From the NCBI GenBank assembly GCA_030696435.1, contig JAUYSF010000103.1:1-7873 (forward strand): DNA of 7,873 nt. The letters are read 5' to 3'. The notes below the pieces were generated by a model. The model was not told the DNA's origin. It saw only the letters and a list, made by a program, of their open reading frames with translations, and did not search any database. Shown in pieces: positions 1 through 4,944 of this stretch. Within the stretch, counting starts at the first letter, position 1. Each line of letters begins with the position of its first letter. A program made the position numbers and the translations under genes. Source of the DNA: Desulfoprunum sp. Its GTDB lineage: Bacteria; Desulfobacterota; Desulfobulbia; Desulfobulbales; Desulfocapsaceae.

Positions 1-141
1 CTACAAGTATCTTCGCTATATCTTTGAGCAACTGCCCTTTGCCGAATCCGACGGTGATTATGAAAAGCTCCTGCCCTCAAACCTCAGCGCAGCTGATTTG
101 AATTTGAGTCAGGTGGTCACTGGGGTTTAATTGGCGCTTAC
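1..141 (+). mobile_element. Right end of an IS66-family insertion sequence
   Basis: The first 141 bases are the 3' end of an IS66-type element. It comprises the end of the transposase reading frame, an 11-base tail, and a terminus reading GGCGCTTAC at 133-141. Read from the other strand the element begins GTAAGCGCC, which matches the GTAA-type ends known for the IS66 family. Immediately beyond it, from 142, the sequence becomes a clean hsdM reading frame on the opposite strand, so the boundary is placed at base precision. IS66 elements usually duplicate 8 bp of target; the expected duplicate here would be CTTCCATG (142-149), but the other flank lies outside the window. The rest of the element (tnpA, tnpB, most of tnpC) is also outside. 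Confidence 0.85.
2..130 (+). CDS. tnpC: IS66 family transposase, C-terminal end (partial)
   Basis: The frame starting at base 2 encodes 42 residues before a TAA stop at 128-130. They begin YKYLRYIFEQLPFAESDGDY and continue with a KLLPSNL segment. This is the typical IS66 C-terminal element (pattern YLRYLFE.LP.A.....Y..LLPWNL) that follows the DDE catalytic domain of the IS66 large transposase TnpC. Here the usual Trp of LLPWNL is Ser. The catalytic residues are not in the window, so whether the transposase is intact cannot be judged. It is read opposite to the hsdM gene it interrupts. The stop lies only 11 bases inside the element's end, normal for this family. Confidence 0.85.
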   Translation, partial: YKYLRYIFEQLPFAESDGDYEKLLPSNLSAADLNLSQVVTGV

Positions 142-829
142 CTTCCATGGCGATCTCGCATTTCACCAGAAGGCCGCCGGAACCGCAGCAGGGATCGTAG
201 ATCTCCATACCCGGTTCGGGCGCAAGCACCCTGGACATGATAGTACCAACTTCGGGAGGGGTGTAGAACTCGCCGGCGCTCTGGCCGCCGCCTTCGGCGA
301 ACTTGCGGATGAGGTATTCGTAACTTTTGCCGATGATGTCGGCCTCGACGTCCTTAAGGCCGAGACGCTTGGTGCTGATGGCTTCGATGAGATTGGAGAG
401 GCGATCGTCGTCGATATCCCGCTGACCATGGGTGGTGGCGTTGAAGTCGACGCGGTCGATGATACCCTGCAGCAGTGGATTTTCCTTGGCGATGGCCCGC
501 ATGTGGGTGGTGACGCCTTCGCCTATTTTGTCTGCGAGTTTGCGGATGATCGACCAGACCGATTCATCCGGGTCTTCCGGCAGCAGGGGTAAAAAGAAGC
601 GCACCAGCTTGTGATCGGCCTTGACCAGCTGGAAGGCCTTCCAGCGCGAACCGACCTCCCCGGCGATACGGTTGACCTCATCATCGAAGACATCGCACAG
701 CCGCTTGGTAAAGATCAGCGGCAGGATGAAATCCTTATACTTCGGTGCATCTTTGGCACCACGGATGGAACATGCCGCATCCCAGATCCAGGATTCGAGG
801 GATTTTCCATTACCGTTATTGTTTGCCAT
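142..829 (-). pseudogene. hsdM: Type I restriction-modification DNA methylase subunit HsdM, 5' part, interrupted by IS66
   Basis: HsdM is the N6-adenine methyltransferase subunit of type I restriction-modification complexes, working with HsdS (specificity) and HsdR (nuclease). The 229 codons present cover the N-terminal helical HsdM_N domain (about residues 10-140) and the start of the SAM-dependent methylase domain. That part shows EFYTPPEV at 187-194 and the SAM-binding motif I DPCCGSGG at 212-219. The catalytic NPPY/F motif and everything after it are missing, against a usual family length of about 500 residues. The reading frame runs into the IS66 terminus at 142/141 and ends in unrelated residues. 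The start is placed at 829 because an AAAGG lies about 11 bases upstream; an in-frame ATG at 859 has no ribosome-binding site. The remainder of hsdM presumably lies beyond the IS, outside the window. A broken HsdM should abolish both modification and restriction by its complex. Confidence 0.9.
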
Positions 830-859
830 CAGCGTTCGGCCCTTTGTTTCTATGCGCAT

Positions 860-1494
860 AACAAGTGATTGTTTAGTTTATCAGCTATCTCGAAATGTTC
901 GCTGCATTGACAAGTCAAAACGTCTATGGAGGGCGGTTTCTAACTGGTTATTCCCAAAACATCATAACCGAAAGAAGCGGTGGCCGACAGGAGATTTTTG
1001 CTGACAAGTTTCGAAAATACCGAAACAAATGTGCCAAAATTCAACACACAAGATGATGGATGGTCAGTCGAAGCCGGTTCGCACGCACAGGCTTCAATCC
1101 ACCTTCAGCTTCTGAGGCAAACAGATGTCTAACCCCATTCCGGCTTCACTTGACAATTCTCATATCTCCATCTTTCCGAGAAACCACATGTAATCGGACA
1201 ATCAGGCAATAATCCGGCAGGATCAATCTACCGGTTCCTCGCATATCAGCATTATAGTTGCAGCATGGATCAAGGGTACAAAAAGGGGTCCGCCGTTGGC
1301 TTTTCTGGTCAATTTCAGGTTAGCACTACCAAATAGTCAACATCTTCCAATACATCATTACCTGGCAAGTCGGTAACAGATTGGAGATTGACCCTAACTT
1401 CAACCTGTAATTGTCAGCAACATCTCCTCCCCCGTTTATAGCCAGTTGGCAAATCGTTCAAAACAAACAGGCAGTTTGCCGGCCCTTGTCGTCG
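860..1494. other. 635-bp intergenic stretch without a recognisable gene
   Basis: No frame on either strand gives a protein I recognise, and the base composition is visibly more AT-rich than the flanking genes. No tRNA or other structural RNA was recognised. Small items only: an inverted repeat TTGAC-AA-GTCAA at 907-918, about 80 bp upstream of the hsdM start, which could be an operator or part of a weak hsdM promoter; and a hairpin at 1470-1480, listed separately. The stretch may contain the decayed remains of genes that once lay between hsdM and the exporter, but I cannot show this. Confidence 0.6.
1464..1480 (-). terminator. Weak candidate terminator downstream of the LysE-family gene
   Basis: On the minus strand, 15 bases after the exporter's stop codon, GGCA-AAC-TGCC can form a short 4-bp stem followed by the T-rich run TGTTTGTTTTG. 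An overlapping alternative pairing is CAAAC/GTTTG. The stem is short and the T tract is interrupted, so this is only a possible intrinsic terminator. Confidence 0.25.
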
Positions 1495-2121
1495 TTAAAC
1501 CGACCGCTTGACCACCAAGGCCCAGATACCCGCCGCGGTGAGGAGTGTGCCCCCGGCCAGATTAAAGCGACGTTGGGCGCGAGACGACGACAAAACCTTG
1601 CGGGCAGATGCGGCAAACATTGAGTAAAGCGTGGCATTCACTATAGCTAAAGTGACAAAGGTGAGGGCCAGAATCCACAGCTGTTGCCTAACATTGGCAT
1701 GCGGACTGATGAATTGCGGCAGGAAGGCGACGAAGAAGATGATGCCCTTTGGGTTAAGAGCAGTGACAATATAGGTATTGGCAAAGAGCTTCCAGCGTGA
1801 GAGCGGTACGGTTCGAGAAGCAAGAATCTGGGGGGACACCCCGGCACGAAGGAGTTTTATGCCCAGATAGAGCAGATACAAGCCGCCAACCCACTTGATC
1901 ACCGTAAACCAAAAGGCTGATGTGGCCAATAAGGCGCCCAGACCAAGAAGTGACATTGCCAAAGCAGTAGAGTCGCCAAGTGCAACAGCTGCGACAAGAG
2001 GTAGATTCGCCCGCCCTCCATGAGCGACTGAGTAGCTGATAACAGTGAGAATGGTTGGTCCGGGGATAACCAGCAGGACCACGGATGCTGCGACGAAGGT
2101 GAGCCAGAGTTCGATGGGCAT
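1495..2121 (-). CDS. LysE/RhtB family amino-acid exporter
   Basis: This 208-residue inner-membrane protein belongs to the LysE/RhtB superfamily, which exports amino acids such as lysine, threonine, homoserine or homoserine lactone using the proton gradient. About six hydrophobic segments can be seen (roughly residues 5-28, 40-65, 69-91, 115-137, 148-170 and 187-204). Family signatures are IPGPTILTVISY at 19-30, with the helix-breaking PGP of the first segment, then HGGR at 34-37, LGD at 48-50, and NPKGIIFFVAFLPQF at 123-137. The length is normal (about 205-210). The ATG at 2121 is well supported by AAAGGAG seven bases upstream (2129-2135). It appears to be a single-gene unit with its own promoter. 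The substrate cannot be told from sequence, because RhtA/B/C-like and LysE-like members are not separable by these motifs. Confidence 0.9.
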   Translation of the reverse strand: MPIELWLTFVAASVVLLVIPGPTILTVISYSVAHGGRANLPLVAAVALGDSTALAMSLLGLGALLATSAFWFTVIKWVGGLYLLYLGIKLLRAGVSPQILASRTVPLSRWKLFANTYIVTALNPKGIIFFVAFLPQFISPHANVRQQLWILALTFVTLAIVNATLYSMFAASARKVLSSSRAQRRFNLAGGTLLTAAGIWALVVKRSV

Positions 2122-2149
2122 TGGGTGTCTCCTTTAGATAATGCTTTGC

Positions 2150-2178
2150 AATGTAGCTTAATAATTGGCAGTTAACAA
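2150..2178 (-). promoter_or_regulatory. Candidate sigma70 promoter for the LysE-family gene
   Basis: On the minus strand there is TTGTTA (2173-2178), a 17-base spacer, and TACATT (2150-2155). Each hexamer matches four of six consensus positions. The implied transcript would start near 2143, about 20 bases upstream of the exporter's start codon and just before its Shine-Dalgarno sequence. Confidence 0.4.
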
Positions 2179-2217
2179 CGTTTGAGATATTTCCTGATTA
2201 TCTCGCGAATGCGCCGT

Positions 2218-2262
2218 AACTATTCCCCGATTTCGATTATTCGTCGAAATGGGGGAATAGTT
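2218..2262. repeat. Long near-perfect inverted repeat (hairpin)
   Basis: Arms of 18 bases (2218-2235 and 2245-2262) match at 17 of 18 positions around a 9-base loop. The left arm is AACTATTCCCCGATTTCG. It lies between the promoter region of the exporter and the 3' end of the desulfhydrase gene. There is no T tract on either side, so it is not a typical intrinsic terminator. It could be a REP-like or MITE-like repeat or an mRNA-processing structure. Its core (ATTCCCC...GGGGAAT) resembles the ATTCCC...GGGAAT core of the next repeat. Confidence 0.7.
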
Positions 2263-2283
2263 ATTCCACTATGCATCCAAGGT

Positions 2284-2354
2284 GTCATTTCGGGCAAGCG
2301 TAGCGCGACCCGGAGTCCAGTTTTTTTCTGGATTCCCGCCTTCGCGGGAATGAC
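2284..2354. repeat. Composite dispersed-type inverted repeat (dRS3-like half)
   Basis: This 71-bp element begins GTCATTTCGGG and ends CGGGAATGAC, so its outer ends are mutually inverted. The two halves meet at GTCCAG, seven or so T residues, and CTGGAT. The right half contains ATTCCCGC-CTTC-GCGGGAAT (2332-2351), a perfect 8-bp-arm hairpin of the form ATTCCC-N8-GGGAAT. That form is the same as the Neisseria dRS3 repeat and is common as a dispersed repeat in many proteobacterial genomes. The left half can form CGGG...CCCG around AGCGTAGCGC. Such elements occur in many genomic copies and often sit between genes; they can fold in RNA and limit read-through between neighbours. Confidence 0.7.
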
Positions 2355-2414
2355 CTGCCGGTGTCATCTTGATTGCGAAATGGAATTACAATGTGCCAAG
2401 AAACAGGCCACCCT

Positions 2415-3416
2415 TTACCGGCTCAACTCTTCAGCATAGGCAAAGAGGGCCGGACTGCCGCCGGTATGCCAGAAGAGCACGGTATCGGAGCGATTCACCG
2501 CCTTTTTCTTGATCAGATCAAGCAGACCACCCATGGCACGGCCGGTATAAACCGGATCGAGAAGAATACCCTCGTGTCGGGCCGTGAGCTTGATGGCCTC
2601 GCGCTCCAGATCACCGATCACCGCATAACCTGCACCAACATAGTCATCAAGCAGGACAACATCCTCCGCCGAAAAGGCAGCTGAAACTCCAAGGTGGCTC
2701 GCAGTGGAGTTGGCAAGATCCAGGATATGCTCTCTCAGAGGCCTTTCACCGCTTTCTCCTTTATCAATATTGATACCGATAACCTGAAAATTTAAGCCAT
2801 ACAGGATCTTGCCAAGCAGCAGACCGGCGTGCGTGCCACCAGAACTTGAGGCAAAGACCACATGAGAGAGTGCGGCGATATCAGGGCCAAGTTGCGCTGC
2901 AACCTCCCGCACCGCCTCGACAAAACCCGCCGCCCCGATTTCATTGGAACCTCCGTAGGGAATGACATAAGGTTTTTTCCCTTCCTGTCGCAGACCAGCG
3001 CAGATCTGCGGGATATTTTCACCTTTTCGACAGTCTCCGGACCAGTGGATCGTGGCCCCCAACAGGGAGTCGAGCAGGAGATTGCCGTTCAGCAAGGCCG
3101 GAGGCGATCCCCCCAAGGCGAGATGGCAGGCCATACCACAGACTGCTGCAGCGGCTGCGGTCTGCCGGCAGTGATTGGACTGGACTGCCCCGCCCGTCAC
3201 CACGCAATCGGCGCCTTGCGCGAGCGCATCGCCCATGAGATACTCAAGTTTTCTGACCTTGTTGCCACCGAGGGCAAGCCCGGTCTGATCATCTCGTTTC
3301 ATGAGAATCCTCGGGCCGCCAAGATATCTTGCCAAGGTCCGCAGTTCGACTACAGGGGTTGGCAAAAACCCCAGAGAACGCCTGGGTAATTGTATTGAAT
3401 CCGTCGGATATGCCAT
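2415..3416 (-). CDS. dcyD: D-cysteine desulfhydrase (PLP-dependent, ACC-deaminase fold)
   Basis: The 333-residue product belongs to the tryptophan-synthase-beta-like PLP family that contains D-cysteine desulfhydrase (D-cysteine to pyruvate, sulfide and ammonia) and ACC deaminase. The PLP lysine is K53 in GGNKVRKLEY (50-59), followed by QSNH at 79-82 with the conserved active-site S80, an SSGGTHAG phosphate-binding loop at 191-198, Y264 and Y290. Two positions separate the activities. True ACC deaminases have Glu after the second Tyr and Leu in HLGG; here they are T291 and T318 (HTGG). The desulfhydrases carry small hydroxyl residues there, so a desulfhydrase is the better call. A related sulfo-lyase such as CuyA cannot be fully excluded. 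ATG 3416 is chosen because the family N-terminus starts there and GGAGG lies 10 bases upstream; the frame extends to 3566 but the extra 50 residues are unlike the family. It may serve in D-cysteine detoxification or sulfur and carbon supply. Confidence 0.85.
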   Translation of the reverse strand: MAYPTDSIQLPRRSLGFLPTPVVELRTLARYLGGPRILMKRDDQTGLALGGNKVRKLEYLMGDALAQGADCVVTGGAVQSNHCRQTAAAAAVCGMACHLALGGSPPALLNGNLLLDSLLGATIHWSGDCRKGENIPQICAGLRQEGKKPYVIPYGGSNEIGAAGFVEAVREVAAQLGPDIAALSHVVFASSSGGTHAGLLLGKILYGLNFQVIGINIDKGESGERPLREHILDLANSTASHLGVSAAFSAEDVVLLDDYVGAGYAVIGDLEREAIKLTARHEGILLDPVYTGRAMGGLLDLIKKKAVNRSDTVLFWHTGGSPALFAYAEELSR

Positions 3417-3445
3417 ACTCTTTTGACCTCCACTATGCCAATGGC

Positions 3446-3465
3446 TCAAACCGCTTCCGGTCTGA
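3446..3465 (-). promoter_or_regulatory. Hairpin in the dcyD 5' leader
   Basis: In the minus-strand transcript TCAGACCG (3465-3458) can pair with CGGTTTGA (3453-3446) around a 4-base loop, eight pairs including one G-U. It ends about 30 bases before the dcyD start, upstream of the GGAGG. No T tract follows, so it is not an intrinsic terminator. It may stabilise or regulate the leader mRNA; the function is unknown. Confidence 0.35.
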
Positions 3466-3487
3466 AACACCGCCCCCTTTCTTGCCC

Positions 3488-3547
3488 TTAAGCGATCACG
3501 AAATAATCCTTGATTTTCGCAATCGTTTGGCGTTTGAATTCCTCCAT
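3488..3547 (-). CDS. Possible 19-residue leader ORF upstream of dcyD
   Basis: A short frame on the minus strand encodes MEEFKRQTIAKIKDYFVIA and ends in TAA, 71 bases before the dcyD start. It is notable for a consensus Shine-Dalgarno AGGAGG (3557-3562) nine bases upstream of its ATG, stronger than that of the real gene downstream. The peptide is basic and possibly amphipathic; it has no cysteine run that would suggest classical attenuation. It could be a true small protein, a leader peptide, or the surviving beginning of a decayed gene. I recognise no family. The call rests only on the ribosome-binding site and an uninterrupted frame. Confidence 0.3.
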   Translation of the reverse strand: MEEFKRQTIAKIKDYFVIA

Positions 3548-3573
3548 TCCCTTCTCCCTCCTGCATTCTGATA

Positions 3574-3591
3574 CTTTTTTTTAAAAAAAAG
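3574..3591. repeat. Perfect T8A8 palindrome just after the pldB-like gene
   Basis: CTTTTTTTTAAAAAAAAG is an 18-base perfect palindrome starting 8 bases past the stop codon of the lipase gene. On the minus strand the eight T residues follow GGGGC, so it could serve as the U tract of a terminator. The upstream stem is poor, however: I find only a 3-bp pairing in CCATTAACCACGGGG. It may also act as an AT-rich flexible or bent spacer. Confidence 0.4.
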
Positions 3592-3599
3592 CCCCGTGG

Positions 3600-4622
3600 T
3601 TAATGGCCGGTCTTTGCCAGAAAGGTTCGGATCTCCTGCAGGATCGCCGCTCGCCCCCTGTCCTCTTCCATCAGCAATTCATGCCGCCCGCCGGGAAAGG
3701 AAATCCGCCGGCAATCCTCTAACCGTTCACAGACCTCCTGCTGTTCGTGCTGGCCGACCACCTTGTCAGCCCCGCCCTGCAGCAACAGGACAGGCAGTTT
3801 GAGATTGTTGAACTGCATCTTCTGCAGCCCTTCCACCGCAGCAAAAGATTGGTTGAGCCAACCAAAGGTCGGGCCACCCAGGGCCAGCTCAGGATTCTCC
3901 TCGATCAGCTGCAGGTTCCGGGCAAAGCGGGTCCTGCTGCCGGTAAGATCATTGTCCGCAAAAGGAGGATCGGGTTTATAAGGACCAGTGCCGAAGACAT
4001 AGCCCTTCTCCCGGCCAAGTAGAACGGCTGTACGGCAGATGATCCGGGCGAGAAATCCGGGGATCGGTCGGGTAGTGATTGAAAACATCGGTGAAGAGAG
4101 GATAAGGCCGTTCAGGAGATCCTGGTGTTTCATGGCATAGAGCATGGAGATCGTGCCACCCATGCTGTGCGATAAAAGGATGATTTTCCGGGGCCGATCC
4201 GCACGGACGATAGTATCGATAAAAAGCTCCAGATCATCCACGTAATCCGCAAAAGACTCGACATGGCCTTTCTGGGAATCGGCCAGCAATCGCTCCGATG
4301 CTCCCTGACCTCGATGGTCATAGATATACAACGATACCCCGAGGTCGCGCAGGTCATGAAAGACTTCGGCATATTTCTCCATGAATTCGGTCCGACCGCT
4401 GACGACGATCAGGGCAGTATGCCCCGCAACCGCCCGCCGGGCATACTGCAGACGTACTCCGCCGATGCCGCGAAAGACACCAAAATCAAACTCCCGGCGC
4501 CAGAAATCCGCCACCTTGTCCTGTTGTTCTTTCATCACTTCCGCTCCTGAAACTGCCCCGGCCAGGGCTGAGATACAGCAGACCAGAACACCGATGGTTA
4601 TCAATCGTCCAATGATTTTCAT
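3600..4622 (-). CDS. pldB: PldB-like lysophospholipase / monoacylglycerol lipase (alpha/beta hydrolase)
   Basis: The 340-residue product is an alpha/beta-hydrolase closely patterned on E. coli lysophospholipase L2 (PldB, also 340 residues). Shared landmarks are DFWRREFDFG near 39-48, YIYDHRGQGASERLLAD at 99-115, a GHV..F.DYVDDL stretch near 119-131, a GTGPYKPDPPFA segment near 211-222, and GGPTFGWL near 249-256. The likely catalytic triad is S153 in SHSMGG, D286 in GGADKVVG, and H314 in GGRHELLMEE. The enzyme would remove an acyl chain from lysophospholipids or monoglycerides. With the start at 4622 the first 28 residues form a signal peptide: MKIIGR, a hydrophobic stretch to about 24, then VSGA as a cleavage site. 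No lipobox is present. The in-frame ATG at 4535 has a much better ribosome-binding site (AGGAG, 8 bases upstream) and would give a cytoplasmic form. The frame extends to 4802 but those residues look non-coding. Confidence 0.8.
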   Translation of the reverse strand: MKIIGRLITIGVLVCCISALAGAVSGAEVMKEQQDKVADFWRREFDFGVFRGIGGVRLQYARRAVAGHTALIVVSGRTEFMEKYAEVFHDLRDLGVSLYIYDHRGQGASERLLADSQKGHVESFADYVDDLELFIDTIVRADRPRKIILLSHSMGGTISMLYAMKHQDLLNGLILSSPMFSITTRPIPGFLARIICRTAVLLGREKGYVFGTGPYKPDPPFADNDLTGSRTRFARNLQLIEENPELALGGPTFGWLNQSFAAVEGLQKMQFNNLKLPVLLLQGGADKVVGQHEQQEVCERLEDCRRISFPGGRHELLMEEDRGRAAILQEIRTFLAKTGH

Positions 4623-4675
4623 ATGTGCAGTATTTTCCCTTGAATATCCTCTGCTTCTTTGCACTGACAGCCACA

Positions 4676-4690
4676 GGAGCAGATTGCTCC
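4676..4690. promoter_or_regulatory. Small palindrome upstream of the pldB-like gene
   Basis: GGAGCA-GAT-TGCTCC is a perfect inverted repeat with 6-base arms and a 3-base centre, lying 54 bases upstream of the lipase start codon. It could be an operator for the minus-strand gene or a hairpin in its leader. I could not find a convincing minus-strand promoter here; the best is a weak TTGATT-17-TGGTAA. Confidence 0.3.
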
Positions 4691-4740
4691 CCGTGCACAA
4701 TTTCCGGCTGTTACCAGGCACGGTGGTGTGGACAATCAAT

Positions 4741-4769
4741 TTGCTTCGCAAACGTTTGAGTGCTACAAT
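4741..4769 (+). promoter_or_regulatory. Weaker second candidate promoter (P2) for the fbp operon
   Basis: TTGCTT (4741-4746), 17-base spacer, TACAAT (4764-4769). The -10 hexamer matches five of six consensus positions but the -35 only three. It lies in tandem upstream of the stronger promoter, and the LacI-type palindrome sits in its spacer, so a bound repressor would block it directly. Confidence 0.35.
4746..4761. promoter_or_regulatory. LacI/PurR-type operator-like palindrome
   Basis: TCGCAAACGTTTGAGT contains the perfect 10-base palindrome CAAACGTTTG with a central CG, the form expected of LacI/GalR-family operators. It matches the E. coli PurR consensus ACGCAAACGTTTGCGT at 14 of 16 positions, and its AAACGTTT core is also close to Cra/FruR-type sites. 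It lies inside the spacer of promoter P2 and 24 bases upstream of the -35 of P1. Which regulator binds, if any, is not known. Confidence 0.45.
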
Positions 4770-4785
4770 GGTAGAGGCAATTCGT

Positions 4786-4813
4786 TTGACAATATCATGC
4801 ATATGTATACAAT
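4786..4813 (+). promoter_or_regulatory. Strong sigma70 promoter (P1) for fbp-glpX-like operon
   Basis: TTGACA (4786-4791, perfect -35), 16-base spacer, TACAAT (4808-4813, five of six). Transcription would start near 4820, giving a leader of about 125 nt before the fbp start. A small inverted repeat TGTCA-TCCAG-TGACA (4825-4839) falls at the very start of the transcript and could be an operator or a 5' hairpin. Confidence 0.65.
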
Positions 4814-4944
4814 TAGAACCAACTTGTCATCCAGTGACAGACGGAATGACACGCTCTTCTACACTCGGCTGATCTCTGCCTGCCCCAAAGGGTGCAAACG
4901 GATGGGCTAATAACCCCTCCTCTCATGACAGCAACGGAGCATGC

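Noticed and set aside
131..592. Plus-strand open frame of 153 codons over hsdM
   Set aside because: It is the shadow of hsdM on the other strand, with no ribosome-binding site and no family resemblance.
1251..1281. Minus-strand TTGTAC-19-TATAAT promoter-like match
   Set aside because: The spacing is long, the -35 is poor, and no gene follows it; probably chance in AT-rich sequence.
860..1494. Possible tRNA or other structural RNA in the gap
   Set aside because: No T-loop, acceptor pairing or known RNA motif could be assembled; only short inverted repeats are seen.
2180..2400. CRISPR array
   Set aside because: The palindromic repeats are only two, different in sequence and not separated by regular spacers.
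3417..3566. 50-residue N-terminal extension of the desulfhydrase
   Set aside because: The residues do not resemble the family and the GGAGG before ATG 3416 explains the start.
4623..4802. 60-residue N-terminal extension of the lipase
   Set aside because: It would place a signal peptide internally and runs through the divergent regulatory region; PldB-like length fits the 4622 start.
4728..4910. Plus-strand short frame in the fbp leader
   Set aside because: It spans the predicted promoter itself and has no Shine-Dalgarno.
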